A DNA stretch of 64,000 nucleotides. It comes from Onthophagus taurus. Lineage: Eukaryota > Arthropoda > Insecta > Coleoptera > Scarabaeidae. Positions 24,715-37,332 of the stretch are shown in pieces. Positions within the stretch are counted from its first letter, which is position 1, and each line of letters begins with the position of its first letter. The stretch covers positions 25,777,001 through 25,841,000 of the forward strand of contig NC_091968.1 of NCBI RefSeq assembly GCF_036711975.1, written 5' to 3'. Below the pieces are notes generated by a model. That model made no database searches, was not told the origin of the DNA, and saw only the letters and a program-made list of their open reading frames with translations. The translations under genes and the position numbers were made by a program.

Positions 24715-25256
24715 TACCCGGATACACAATCCACAGTATCCAAATGATTTAAAAAAAATTTTAACACTGGAATGTTAAAAACCTTCCAAAAAATTGATGG
24801 CCGAAAACAGTTACCAAAGACCATACATTATTAATTATTCATAATTGTTGAAACTGTAATTTTTTTTACATTTAAAGCTGTCAACGGCGTTATTTCGGCG
24901 CCTACTTTGATTGTAATTAGCTGATTTAAGACTTTCAAAAAACGCATTTTTCTCAATTTTTTTCTTATACAACTATATGATTTGATATGTTCATCGCATA
25001 GAAGGACTTATCCTCTATCAAAGTATTCCAAAAAAATATATGCATCCCAATTAAAATAACAATTTTGGTTGCCATAGCAACGAAACAAAAACCAATACAA
25101 ACAAGCAAATATCGCCAAAAAATGCGCCATGATTAAACGAAGTTATTGGCTATATTCCAGACATTTGACACACACTGTATATCAATTTAAATTCAAACAC
25201 TAATAGTTTTTAATAATTTAATTACAAAAAAATTATCTAAATAATCACAACATTCG

Positions 25257-27223
25257 TTATCGTTGCAAGAAAAAGTGATTCCCACTCACATTCACCGTGG
25301 ATCCAACCTCAACATGATCAGGTAATTGAGAAATGGTACTCTAAAAGCAAATTGGTTAATTTTTTAATATCTTTTTAACTTAATCGTACTTTCGGTTGAT
25401 TATCCGTTGATTTCATATACGCAACGCTCATCGATTCGGTTGAATGAGCCCACAATATCGAACACTCACCATTTTTCGATAAGTGCAACACCAAAGCTCC
25501 GCCGTTTTTTTGTTTAACGTTATGTAAAAATCTAGATTCTACAAAATAGTATATTATTATACGAGCATATAATGAGTAGACTACTATACTTTGTCCACGA
25601 CTACTATTGAAATTGATTCGATAAAGTTATTGTTTTAAATTAAGTTTAAATGTCAATGTGACAAAAATTCAATGTTACCAATTGTAACCAACTTCACAAG
25701 AATTTGTCAATTTTATGAAACGTCTTGTTTTTTTTTACGAAAATTAATTGATTTATGCTTAAATCATACGAAAAAAGCAATTTGTTTAAGTTTTTTTAAT
25801 GTCGAGCCTTTAGAAAGTCCTAAAAAATTAAAGTAAATTTTGAAATTTTGACGTTTCAAATAATTATTATTAGTCTGTCAAGTTGATTGCCCGTGAATAA
25901 TGATTATTCACCGCTATTATTCACTCTATGAAAAATGATTACCCTTTAAAACTAATTTTTTTAAATATATTTTTGAATAAAGTTTAAACGTCAATGTGAC
26001 ACAAATTCAATGTCACCAACTGTAACCAACTTCACAACAATTTGTCAAAATTAAATGTCAATTTTATGAAACGTCATATTTTTTCACGAAAATTAATTAA
26101 TTTAAGCTTAAATCATAGGAAAAAAGGAATTTGTTTGTTTTTTTAATGTCAAACCTTTAGAAAATTGAATTAAATTGACGTTTTTTGAAATTTTGACGTT
26201 TCAAATAATTATTATTAATCTGTCAAGTTATATAAACTCATTTAGTATAAGGTAGTCGTGGACAAAAAAAGTTATCCAATTATATTTCACTATTATTAAC
26301 ATACTTAAAAATTTTTCCGTCATAATTTTATATAATTCAGTCGTGGGACACCCACAATATTTAATATTAACCCCGATTTCTTTCGCTAATTGCGTTTGAA
26401 CCAAATGTTCGCCACATCCAGTTGTGCAAACTGCAACGGAAGGTTCATCTCGATTAAAAGAATCGGCCCAAACTCCACTTGCATATAAAGCTGCTTGTCC
26501 CACCCTTCCAGGACGCTTCATAATTAACCCTCCAGAACTACATCCTGAAGCAACTCGCCCTAAATTATCTATACAAACAGCCCCTACGGTATCCATCCTC
26601 TCTCCATCTTGATCTAACGTATTTTCATGTTCATCAATAAGCTTTTTATATTTATAAAATTGTTTTAAAGCCTTTGGACTAATTAATTCCTTATTTAAAC
26701 AAGTTTTTAAACCTTCCCTTTTCGCATGATCTTGAGCTCCATCAGCTACGAGTAAAGATGGTGGGATTAATCCCATTGGGAGAGTCTCTGATTGTTTTAA
26801 ACAGAGGTTATGGGCTAATTCAATAGGGTTTTTTACTTGTTGAACGGCCCCACAACCACCATAAAACAACGTAGATCCATCCATTATTGAGGCATCACCT
26901 TCAACACAACCATTCGTTGTCAAATTAGAACCAAAACCAGCATTCGTTAAGGGATCGTTTTCTAAAACTAAACCACACATTTTAACCGTCTTCAATAGAT
27001 TTATTTTTTGGTACCGGTTACGGCTGCTTTAACAGCATCTAAAGCTGAACCCCCATCTTTTAAGATTTTAATTCCAGCTCGACATGCTTTCTTGGCTAAT
27101 TTGTTGTATTTGGGGTGATTTTTTTCGTTATGATGACCTGCTCCTGTTTGTTTTTAATAAATTTTAATCAATTTTTATTAATTTTTTATACTCACCGCAA
27201 TGCACAGCGATAAAAGTAGTCAT
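25257..27223 (-). CDS. Tasp1: Threonine aspartase 1 (taspase-1)
   Basis: N-terminal-nucleophile protease of the asparaginase-2 family. It cleaves MLL/Trithorax and TFIIA-type precursors after Asp. Exons in transcript order: 27223-27196, 27143-27015, 26967-26305, 25538-25390, 25340-25257, giving 350 residues with all phases consistent. The N-terminus is MTTFIAVHCGAGHHNE. DPLTNAGFGSNL and DASIMDG mark the alpha subunit. The autocleavage site is MDTVGAV, with the nucleophile Thr179 following Asp178. The beta subunit has SSGGLIMKRPGRVGQAALY and TTGCGEHLV. The intron at 27014-26968 is only 47 bp; ignoring it creates a false start (MKTVKMCG). The 764-bp intron at 25539-26304 holds a direct duplication. 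Vertebrate taspase is about 420 residues, the difference being mainly in loops. Confidence 0.93.
25619..26227. repeat. Direct duplication of about 250 bp with filler, Tasp1 intron
   Basis: About 25619-25883 and 25966-26227 share blocks in the same order: GTCAATGTGACA, AATTCAATGT, AACTGTAACCAACTTCACAA-like text, ATTTTATGAAACGTC and TTTCAAATAATTATTATTA, ending CTGTCAAGTT. The 80-90 bp between them (25884-25965) is unrelated and has its own small inverted repeat (GAATAATGATTATTC). Confidence 0.75.
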
Positions 27224-27543
27224 AATCACAAAATTTATTTTTTACTTATTCCTTTTCGATATTAATACCCAGTAATTATTAAAAAGTAAATGTTTATCAT
27301 TGTTGTTGAAAAAACGAGGTTATGAATGTTGATTGATGTTGATTTATAAGTACTTATTAAACTTGATAAATTGAATCAAAACGATTTAATGGCTTTTTTA
27401 TGGATTAATCTAAAAATACATAGCGGTTTTTTATTAAATAAATAATTAAAAAGGTATTGACGTTTTCCTTAGATTGGTTAAAATGTATTTTAGTACAAAT
27501 GATTGATCTTGTTGTATTAGTATTAATGGAAATTATTATAAGG

Positions 27544-27780
27544 TTTCTACTTTATCGACATGTCAAGTTTTTTAATTTTTTTATTAAAAATTAAATTAAT
27601 TTTACAATCTATACAATTAATAACTTAAAAAGTAAGATAACAATCTTAATAAAACAATAATTTCACAATAACTAATCCTTGAACTTCTTACGGTATTTTC
27701 TGTTCGAAACTCTTTTAAAGTTTTATACTTGTCTTTACCTTCTTTTAGTTTCATCGAGGGACATTTCTATGTTTTTATTT
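27544..27780 (-). pseudogene. Truncated duplicate of the Moesin-like gene 3' end
   Basis: It matches the 3' UTR and last exon of the Moesin-like gene (29888-30200). The UTR block at 27550-27680 is almost identical. Next, 27683-27775 repeats the codons for the C-terminal actin-binding tail with substitutions and an internal deletion of about 30 bp. The coding frame is broken and there is no upstream gene. It lies about 2.3 kb downstream of the real 3' end, beyond R4, R5 and R1 repeats. Confidence 0.85.
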
Positions 27781-27844
27781 ATACATTGTATTGCACTTAA
27801 GAAGCAATACACAAAAATATTAAAAAAAAGATTAAAATATAAGC

Positions 27845-28430
27845 GAAATATTAACGGTTATAATTTTATTATTGTTAGGTTATCCAACTTGACTCGGTTA
27901 CCATGGTGATTAAGATCCAAACATTGCAGATGCTTATCAAAATTGACGTTGAATTTAAGATTTTTTGATGAAAAACACATAATTAATTGGATTTAAAGGT
28001 TGTATTTAATTCAAACTGGGTAAATGGATGAACTCATAAGCAAGGTAAGTGGATTACATAAAAAAAAACATATTTTACCTAGAACTAGAAAGTTTTAGGT
28101 TTAGCCGGGCGTCTTAGACAAGAACTTAGGAAAGTCTGAAGACGCACGCATATTTCTAGTTCTAGTGTTAGTTCTAGTTTTACACTAACACAATCAGTAG
28201 AACTAACACAACACCTAGAACTAGAATCATTCGGGTTTAGCCGTCTTGAGAGACGTGCGGCTAAATCCGAATGTTTCTAATTCTCGGTCTAGTATTAGTT
28301 CAAGTGGCAGTGGGTATGCTATGTTGTATATTTTTATTGAACTAAAACGAGAACTAGAAACAGTGAGGCTTAGTCGTGAAAACAACTTTCAATTGTCATT
28401 GTCAACTTTAATTTTATTATTATATTCGTA
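27845..28430. repeat. R4 block plus two R5 palindromic units
   Basis: The R4 block (27845-27960) is followed at about 28080-28380 by R5 sequence. In R5, CTAGAACTAGAAAGTT-like and AGTTCTAGTTTTAGT-like words in both orientations surround GTTTAGCCG...CGGCTAAA stems. The same R5 words form the large array at 50.5-51.8 kb. No coding potential. Confidence 0.65.
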
Positions 28431-29690
28431 ATCTTCATAAAATAACCTTTAAAGTTAGTCCAAACTTGACGCATTTATCTCAAAAAACCAAAAAGTTCGA
28501 ACTTTGAACTTTTAATTTTGACATATTTATCAACTTCATAAAAAATCCTTTAAAATGAGTCCAAACTCGATATATTTAACTTTAATATTAATGGAGATAC
28601 AATCACTTCCGGTTTGAAACGTCAACGTCAATTTTGACATATTTGTCATCTTCATTAAAAAACCTTTAAAATGAGTCCAAACAAGACGCAGTTATCTCAA
28701 AAAACAAAAAAGTTTGAATAAAAATCATTAAACCCGAAGTTAGCAACAATGAAGGTAGAAATTTAATTTTTAAATATTAATACCAACCTTAATTTTTGAT
28801 TTTTTTTAATTATATTTTTGTTTTTGTGACAAATATTAAGACATTTTATAAAAATTAAGAATATGTCAAAATAATCTTGACATTTCAAACCGGAAGTTGC
28901 TTATATCTCGAGTAATATTGGAATTAAACGTATCATGTTTGGACTCATTTTAAAGGATTTTTCACGATGACTACAAATATGTCAAAATTGACGTTGACAT
29001 TCTTAACCGGAAGTTGATCATAACTTCATTAATATCAAAGATAAATATGTCGTGTTTGTACTCATTTTAAAGGATTTTTAATGAGGATTAAAAATATGTC
29101 AAAATTGAGGTTGACATTTTAAACCTGAAGTTAGTTATCATATAATAGACAAATGGACAACTTCATGGTGTGCTTTCATGATGTATTCTTTATTAAAAAA
29201 ACCTTTAAAATGAGTCCAAACAGGACGCAGTTATCTCAAAAAACAAAAAAGTTAGAATAAAAAACATTAAACCCGAAGTTAGCAACAATGAAGATAGCAA
29301 TTTAATTTTTAAATATTAATACCAACCTTAATTTTTGATTTTTTTTATTATATTTTTGTGACAAATATTAAGACATTTTATAAAAATTAAAAATGTTAAA
29401 ATGACATTGACATTTCAAACCGGAAGTTGCTTATATCTCGAGTAATATTGGAATTAAACGTATCATGTTTGGACTCATTTTAAAGGATTTTTCATAACGA
29501 TTACAAATATATCAAAATTGACGTTGACATTCTTAACCGGAAGTTGACTATAACTTCATTAATATTAAAGATAAATATGTCGTGTTTGTACTCATTTTAA
29601 AGGATGTTTAATGAAGATTACAAATATGTCAAAATTGAGGTTGATATTTTAAACCTGAAGTTGGTCTTAATATTCCTTTTATTAAAAAAG
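28430..29690. repeat. Repeat family R1, two near-complete copies in tandem
   Basis: Copy one (about 28430-29160) and copy two (about 29185-29690) repeat the same module order, ending CCTGAAGTTAGTTATCATATAATAGAC-like (the tail of the family). A TAACCTGTAAATTTGTAAC tail at about 29700-29770 also occurs after the R1 block at 61.3 kb and is probably part of the full element. Confidence 0.8.
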
Positions 29691-30052
29691 AAAGATCTTA
29701 AATTTTAACCTGTAAATTTGTAACACTTCGTCCTTAATTTCATTTTACAACTTTTTAAAATTTAATTTTGTAAATTAGTAACTAATAGACTGGGGACAAG
29801 TATCCAAATCCCATTGCCAAGCCTTATCATTGTGAAGAAGAAGAACTAATAGACTGATTTCGACATTGATGTGTGATCTACATAAAGAATAAAGGAATCT
29901 ACTTTATCGGCATGTCAATTTTTTAAATTTTTTTATTAAAAATTAAATTAATTTTACAATCTATACAATTAATAACTTAAAAAGTAAGATAACAATCTTA
30001 ATAAAACAACAATTTCACAACAACTAATCCTTGAACATGAATTTTTTTTACA

Positions 30053-33000
30053 TTATAGATTTTCGAATAAATCTACTCTTCTTACAGTATTTCCTTTTCT
30101 AATCTCTTTTAAAGTTTTGTACTTGTCTCTACCTTCTTTTAGGTTATCTCTATGAAGTTTATCCAATTCCGTTTCTTTAGTTTCATCGAGGGATTTCTCC
30201 AATTTATCTTGTAAAATCTAAAATTTTTGGTTTAATTTTTGTTGATTAATGATTAAATTAATTACCTTTAATTGTTCTCTTAGCTGTTCATTTACAAGTA
30301 CCAATTCGGGAAGTTCATCATTAGCATTTTCCGGTAACGATTCCAATTCTTTTTCTTCTTCCCTTCTCGTCATTTCAGCAATTTCTTTCAATTGTTGCAT
30401 CCTCAACTCTTCCTCCGTTCTTTTCGCCATTTCAACCTCTTCTTGTAACCGCATCGTTTCTAAATTTTTCGCTTCAACTTCTTCTTGTATTTTCGCAACT
30501 TCCATTTGTTTCGCTAAAATTTCGTCCTCCAATTTTCGTTTTTCAACCGATTCCATGTTTTTACTTTCTTCTAATTTTTCCATTAAATATTTAAGCTCAT
30601 TTTGTTGCTTTTCGAGTTCATCTTTAGCACGTTGTAGTTCAAAAAGTTGATCTTTTAATTTTTGAATTGTCGATTGAGCCTCAAGTAAAGAATTTCGGCT
30701 ACGTTCAACTTCTTCGCGAAGCGAACGAAGCTGATTTTGATATAATTTTTCGCGTTTTTCCGCTTCTTCTCTTGCGGAAATTTCCGATTGTAGGCGAGTT
30801 CTTTGTTCGTGTAACGTTTTTTTTTGTTCCATTGCTTTTTCTTTCATTTGGATCACTTCTAACGTTGGCGGTTTTCTTCTACGAACGTATAAATAATGAT
30901 TTCCAACACCTAAAAACATTTTATAATTTTTTATAAATTTATAAAAAGTTAATAATTACCCAAATTTAAAATTCTTTTATTTAAATATCCATCTTTCGAA
31001 AAGAAAATAAAATCGGACGATTTCTTATCAGAACCCTTAATTGTGAATTTTTTATCTCGAAAATTGATGTTTTTAATTTCCGACCACGGAAACATAATGA
31101 TCGCATTCATTTTATCCGATAATTTATAAATGTTTAACCCTATCGCATGGATTCCAAGCAACAATTTCGTCCCTCGTTTATTGTGTATCTCAAAATAATG
31201 AACTCCATACATTTCCAAGTTTTGCGTTAACTTTAAATACTCGGTCATTGCGTCTTGCTTCATCATTCCACGATGTTTTAGCCACATATTTAATATTGTT
31301 TCGTGGAACTCCTCTGGCTTCATTTTATGTTGATTATAAACTCTGCGGAAACAAAGAAATCGATCAAAATCTTTCTTTTACTTAATCTTTCTTTATTACT
31401 TGTTGGGTAGGAGTCGCTGTTTTTTTAAAAAATCTGTGTTATGCACATCATTGTGGTAATCACCAAAACGAGCTTGACACGCATAAGATGCTAATAGAAC
31501 TGAAGTATCTGGGGGACAATAAATTTTTTCGTTTAATATAGCGTGTCTAACCTGATAAAAAAAGTATTTAATCGTATTATCTTCGATTAATTCTTCTTCG
31601 ATGTCTTCTGGGTAATATTTAACGCGATAATTTAACTTTTGAACGTATTGGCGATAATCTTTTAAAGTCTACAATCAAAAAAAGTATATTAATTAAAAAA
31701 CTTTGAGTTTGAGGTTAATTTATCTGTCATTGTCAAATCTCAAAACTAGTTTATAAGTAATACCAACTTAAAGATTAGTTGGATTAATAATTATTTTAAA
31801 TAAATAATAAGTTATTACTTTTTTGGAATTATCGATCCAAATTTCTTCGCCTGACGCATCGACATAACAAATACCAAAAAACCATATTTCGTGGACCCCC
31901 AAATTTCGGCTGACCATTTCAAAAAGACTTTTTCCGGTTGTTTTTAATGAAGTCACAAATTCTAATTCGCGATCCATCGTATTTATTTTCACTTTCACTT
32001 GTTGCTGAAAAAAAAGAATATTTTAATCAAATTATTTCAAATTTCCCGCTTAATTTTTTTTAACAGTTTGAGGAACGATTCAAATAATAACATAACGCAA
32101 ATTACAATTATAATTAATTGATTAAATAAATAATAATAATTAATTTAATTAAAAGATTATTTAATAATTAATTAAATTAAAAAAGTTTTTAATTGACTTG
32201 AAAACAATTTGAGCTAACTTCAGTTGTATAGGTACAATTTGACAGTTTTGATTTGTCAAGATTTAGGACTTATTTTTAACAATTTATTTAATGTGCGATA
32301 TCACAAATTAAAAGAAGACGTTTTTGTTTAAAATGTGTAGCTTTAAGGTATATAATTAAAACGTATAATTGACTTAAATCATATTCAAATAAAAATTTTT
32401 TTTAGGTTATGGATGTGACGTCTTTCAAACTTGAACAACTGTTTGGTGAAAACGATTTTGTTTGGAATTAATTTATTTTGAAGAATGCATCGTTTTGAAT
32501 CTATGAATCTAATTATTTTGATTTCCACGATCAAAGGTACGTCAAATTAATTTTTTAATTAAAATATTCTAAGAGAAGAAAATTCTAATTAAATTATTTC
32601 AAATTTCCCGCTTAATTTTTAAATTCAAAATGCACTAGTTAGCATGAAATATCACTATGTTGCACTAGACCTAGAACTAGAAAGTTTCGGGGATAAAAAT
32701 CTTTTAAAATGAGTCGTCCAAACTCGACATATTTAACTTTAATATAAATGGAAATAAAACTACTTCCGGTTTGAAACGTCAACGTCAATTTTGACATATT
32801 TATCATCTTCATTAAAAAACCTTTAAAATAAGTCCAAACATGACGCACTTATCTCAAAAAACAAAAAAGTTAGAATAAAAAATATTAAACCCGAAGTTAG
32901 CAACTTTTATTTTAGCAATTTTAGTTTTAAATATTAATACCAACCTTAATTTTTTATTGTTTTTCATTATATTTTTGTTTTTGTGACAAATATTAAGACA

Positions 33001-34740
33001 TTTTATAAAAATTAAGAATATGTCAAAATGACATTGACATTTCAAACCGGAAGTTGCTTATTTCTCGAGTAATATTGGAATTAAACGTATCATGTTTGGA
33101 CTCATTTTAAAGGATTTTTCACAACGATTACAAATATGTCAAAATTGACGTTGACATTCTTAACCGGAAGTTGACCATAACTTCATTAATATTGAAGATA
33201 AATATGTCGTGTTTGTACTCATTTTAAAGGATTTTTAATGAAGATTACAAATATGTCAAAATTGAGGTTGAAATTTTAAACCTGAAGTTAGTTATCATAT
33301 AATAGACAAGTGGACAACTTCATGCTATTCTTTCATGATGTATTCTTTATCAAAAAAAACCTTTAAAATGAGTCCAAACAAGACGCACTTATCTCAAAAA
33401 GCAACAAAGTTAGAATAAAAAACATTAAACCCGAAGTTAGCAACAATAAAGATAGCAATTTAATTTTTAAATATTAATACCAACCTTAATTTTTTATTTA
33501 TTATATTTTTGATTTTGTGACAAATATTAAGACATTTTATAAAAATTAAGAATATGTCAAAATGACATTGACATTTCAAACCGGAAGTTGCTTATATCTC
33601 GAGTAATATTGGAATTAAACGTATCATGTTTGGACTCATTTTAAAGGATTTTTCACAACGATTTCAAATATGTCAAAATTGACGTTGACATTCTTAACCG
33701 GAAGTTGACCATAACTTTATTAATCTTGAAGATAAATATGTCGTGTTTGTACTCATTTTAAAGGATTTTTAGTGAAGATTACAAATATGTCAAAATTGAG
33801 GTTGACATTTTAAACCTGAAGTTAGTTATCATATAATTGAAGTTTTATTTCTATTATATGATAACTCATATTTTACTAAGTTAACTAGTTCTAGTGATAG
33901 TGTTAGTTCTAGTTTTGGTTTAATTAAATAATAATAATTAAAAGATTATTTAATAATTGGTTAAATTAAAAATGTGTTTAATTGACTTAAAAACAATTTG
34001 AGCTAACTTCAGTTATATATAATTTGACAGTTTTGATTTGTCAAAACTTACGATTTATTTTTAACATGGTTTTTTAACCTGCGATATCGCAAATTATAAG
34101 AAAACGTGTAGCTTTAAGGTATATAATTAAAACGTATAATTAACATAAAACATATTCAAATAAACTTTTTTTTAGGTTATTTTTATCAACAACTTTTTGG
34201 AGAAATCGATCTTGTTTGGGATTAATTTATTTTGAAGAATGCATTGTTTTGAATCTATTTCCACGAACAAAGGTACGTAGAAATAAATTTTTTATGCAAA
34301 AATTTATAAGTTTAAAGGTTTTGACACATTTAGTGCCATCTGTTGGTACCTTTATAAATAACTTAATTATAACATAACCTCCAAATAATTTATGAAATTG
34401 AATAATTTTACTTATTTAAATTAGTTTATTAAAACCTTGATTAATATCAATACCTTTTAATTAATCTGATTAACACAAAATTCGTGCGTGATTGATTCAC
34501 ACATTTTATTGATAAATGAAATTACAAGATAGTAAATTTTCGGAATCCCTCTCCAATTGAACGCGATAAATTGGATATTTAATCCTTTATAATCACTGAC
34601 GTAATATATTTATTATAAATAAAAAGCGCTTCGAGGAATTTCAGAAAGGAATTTGTTATTTAACATTTTTTATTTTGTTTAAAACTTGAATTAAAATCAT
34701 CAAAACAATTCTTTTAACATGCTAAGATACTCACCGACAT
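30053..34740 (-). CDS. Divergent Moesin-like ERM protein
   Basis: Membrane-cytoskeleton linker of the ezrin/radixin/moesin family. The FERM domain binds PIP2 and membrane proteins, and the C-terminus binds F-actin. Exons: 34740-34735 (Met-Ser), 32004-31819, 31668-31400, 31342-30960, 30909-30266, 30217-30053; 550 residues, phases consistent. FERM covers about 1-300 ([47 protein letters not shown]). A coiled coil spans about 310-480. The C-terminal actin-binding tail ([19 protein letters not shown]) keeps the regulatory threonine at about 531 and argues against Merlin. Substitutions at normally invariant places ([21 protein letters not shown]) and a reduced linker suggest a fast-evolving paralogue rather than the canonical gene; a second Moesin elsewhere is inferred, not seen. 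The first intron (2.7 kb) carries an R1 array. An alternative first exon may exist at 37341-37333. Confidence 0.88.
32140..34275. repeat. R1 array flanked by about 370-400-bp direct duplications, Moesin-like intron 1
   Basis: Sequence at about 32140-32540 (TTGACAGTTTTGATTTGTCA, GTGTAGCTTTAAGGTATATA, GAATTAATTTATTTTGAAGA, AGGTACGT) recurs at about 33940-34275 with scattered differences. Between them lie an R5 remnant (about 32665-32690) and two R1 copies (about 32690-33850). This is intron sequence of the Moesin-like gene and contains no coding frame. Confidence 0.82.
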
Positions 34741-35300
34741 TTTCTTGATTTATTTTTAATTTTTCTGCGATTCAAACACTTTCACTTCGATTACAACAAC
34801 GATCCTCGATAAATTCTTTTTAATAGATTAATCACAATAACTAAAACATTCCAACCTCATCGAGTACTCTTTGCCCTCTCAAGAGAGTTCTCTTAAACAT
34901 TTGTATTGTGTTTCGCAAAAAATATCACATTATCAATCCGATAAACGCACCTGATAAGATATGAAGAAAGTATAAATAAAAATGATTAAAAAAAAATAAA
35001 GTTGATTTTAACCTGATGTCACCGCGACCACTTACATAGCATAGTAAGTCTCTAATAATCGACCTTCACATTTCTACTTTAAACGCAAAAATTACACGTA
35101 CACACACACGTTCACACAGACATCGTTTAAACTCAATACAAACGCGTTTTAGTAAACAGGTAGCATTACCTGTCGCATTAAAACTTGTACGATCAACGAT
35201 GAATTGGAGAAAGCTCGTTTTAGGTGGAAATAAATTACAAACATTAAAAAATAAACAAGAAAAAAAAATAAAAACTGTTTTTCCGCACCGATAATCACCA
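34741..35300. promoter_or_regulatory. Probable 5' UTR and promoter region of the Moesin-like gene
   Basis: This region lies immediately upstream of the Met-Ser exon. It has several polypyrimidine and CACACACACG-like stretches (35095-35110) but no convincing TATA box. No ORF of interest. Assignment rests on position only. Confidence 0.35.
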
Positions 35301-35663
35301 TAATTTCTCTTTCAAAAATCAAGTGAAAGAGGCGTTTTTGTAATAATTTGTAAGATTATTATTTTTTATAACCTATTTATTAGTTTCATCAACAAAGTTG
35401 TTTAGAATAAGGTTTTGAAAGTATGTCATACAATTAATTTTTAAATTTTTTTTTAAAGCGCCATCTCGTGACGTCACTCAAATTAAATATATTGACAAAG
35501 TAGATTTCTTTAACTATCTTTTTTAATTATTATTTGCTTTTTAGACATTATAAAAATAATAAGAATTAAAACGCAAATTTTTTATATAATTCCATTTATT
35601 AATTTATCTTTAAATGTTTTTAATTATTTAATTATCCATGAAAAATTTTATGTAAACATAACC

Positions 35664-35897
35664 TCACTTCGATATCGCTTCTATCACGCCTAAAAAGATC
35701 ATTCCACAACTGCCTTGAGCTATTATCACCAGTATCAACCAACAAATTACTAAATTAACCTTTTTTTTGGGCTTTGTCGTATAGTAGTAGTAGTTAAAGT
35801 AGTAAGTAGGTAAATTTCTTAGTCGTTTGTAATTTTGCCAATCTATATCACGTTTATAAAGGATAAATTTGGTTTTTCCATTATCACGAAGTCTCAT
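35664..35897 (-). CDS. Possible small membrane protein, unrecognised
   Basis: A 77-codon ORF from the ATG at 35897 (a TTG codon lies just before it). The N-terminal half is basic and aromatic (KRDIDWQNYKRLRN, then a Tyr-rich run), followed by a Lys-rich junction (KPKKK). One hydrophobic segment of about 23 residues follows (LVICWLILVIIAQGSCG...IFLGVI). An AATAAA-like word lies about 60 bp past the stop. The layout suits a single-pass membrane protein, but I recognise no family. It could be a chance ORF in AT-rich DNA. Confidence 0.35.
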   Translation of the reverse strand: MRLRDNGKTKFILYKRDIDWQNYKRLRNLPTYYFNYYYYTTKPKKKVNLVICWLILVIIAQGSCGMIFLGVIEAISK

Positions 35898-37332
35898 CAA
35901 CAGGTTTAGTAAATTATCTGATAATTAAAAGAGCATGTACATTTAGAAAGTTTAAAATGGAATGTGTAAAGAAAGAAACTTTATCATCAATGTGAGGCAT
36001 ACAAAAAATAAAATACAAGGGAAGGTCATACACATCAAGTAAAAAAGAATCTATATTATAGTAATATAACCAAACCATGTCATACATTATTATTTTTTTA
36101 AATTTTGCATAATCGTATTGATCGTAGGTGAGGTTACCAATGATAATTATAGAAATTTGTTTTTGTACTAATAAAATGTTGTAAATATGTTATGTATTGT
36201 TGATCGTTTACGTTTTTTATTGTATTTAATCCATGTAAAGTCAATACGAAGTAATTTTGTAGAATTTTGACAGTAACATAACCTCAAATTTAATTTTTCA
36301 TTAATTTCTTATTGTAATTCATGTTTGTCCGGTTGAAACGATTGAAAACGATAATCTTAGTATGTCAAGAAGGAAAACCATCCATCATATGGGAGTTTTG
36401 ATGAAGAATTGGACGAAAATCTGTAGATTAAATTTTTGAATGTATTTTTGAAGCTGGACGTTGAAATCTAAAAGAAAATGTTCCGAAATAAGCACAAACA
36501 AAGTTAATGCAACAAAACTACAAAATTTCATACATAAATATTGTTAAAATAGAAATTTCAATAATTTTTGATAAAATTTAATTAGTGACATTTGACATTT
36601 CTAAGTTGGCTATACCGGAGAAATTTAAATTACGAATTTCAAGTTGAAGAATTTAACCAATCAGAAGACGTTATTTAAAACGTTGTAGCATTAAACAAAC
36701 GAAACTGGTAGATTTTAGTGTGATTTCGAATGTGATGATGAGTGCACGCTAATTTTGTCCGCGATCGTTTAAAAAAAACCAAAACAAAAGTTAGGTTACC
36801 TGTCAATCACCATTGACATAACCTCAAAAATAGTAAACTTATTTAATAAGTTAATTAAGAAGATTATTTTAATTAAAATTAATCACCTTTAATAATAAAC
36901 AAGAAAATTAAGTGGTTCCTGATCCAATTAATCCAGTATACCATTCCGAAGAATTATTCCAATCCAATCTTTGTTACCGATCCTTTTTGAAGAGTCCAAG
37001 TTACCTTATCCGAGAACTTCATTAATCTACAAGATTAAGCTAAGTTATAATTTCCAATTTCTTTATTATTCGTTGTTTTTATTTTAATTTTCATTTCAAA
37101 TTTCACTTACCTAAAATACGATTAATTTGAGGTATTATTTTGTTTGGTTATGTTATTACAATTTCTTTACGTATAATTCAATTATTAAAACTGGTTAATT
37201 AATTTTACTTTGTATAACTACAAGTTAAAAAATAATATTAATTATTTCACTGAGAGTTTTGTTAAAATTTACTTATTTATTTTGTACTTGTTTACACAAG
37301 CGTTGAACCCACAAATAAAGTCTCACGCTTAC

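Noticed and set aside
26228-26995. Tasp1 as a single 255-residue ORF starting MKTVKMCG
   Set aside because: The start lies in a 47-bp intron, and the C-terminal residues after KFL are intron read-through. The five-exon model matches the family from the N-terminus through the final residues.
30249-30936. Plus-strand ORFs of 133 and 89 codons
   Set aside because: They are antisense shadows of the Moesin-like coiled-coil exon; the Ser/Phe-rich composition is the complement of Glu/Lys codons.
30053-34740. Merlin rather than Moesin-like
   Set aside because: The tail keeps the RDKYKTL-type regulatory threonine and the actin-binding end, both absent in Merlin.
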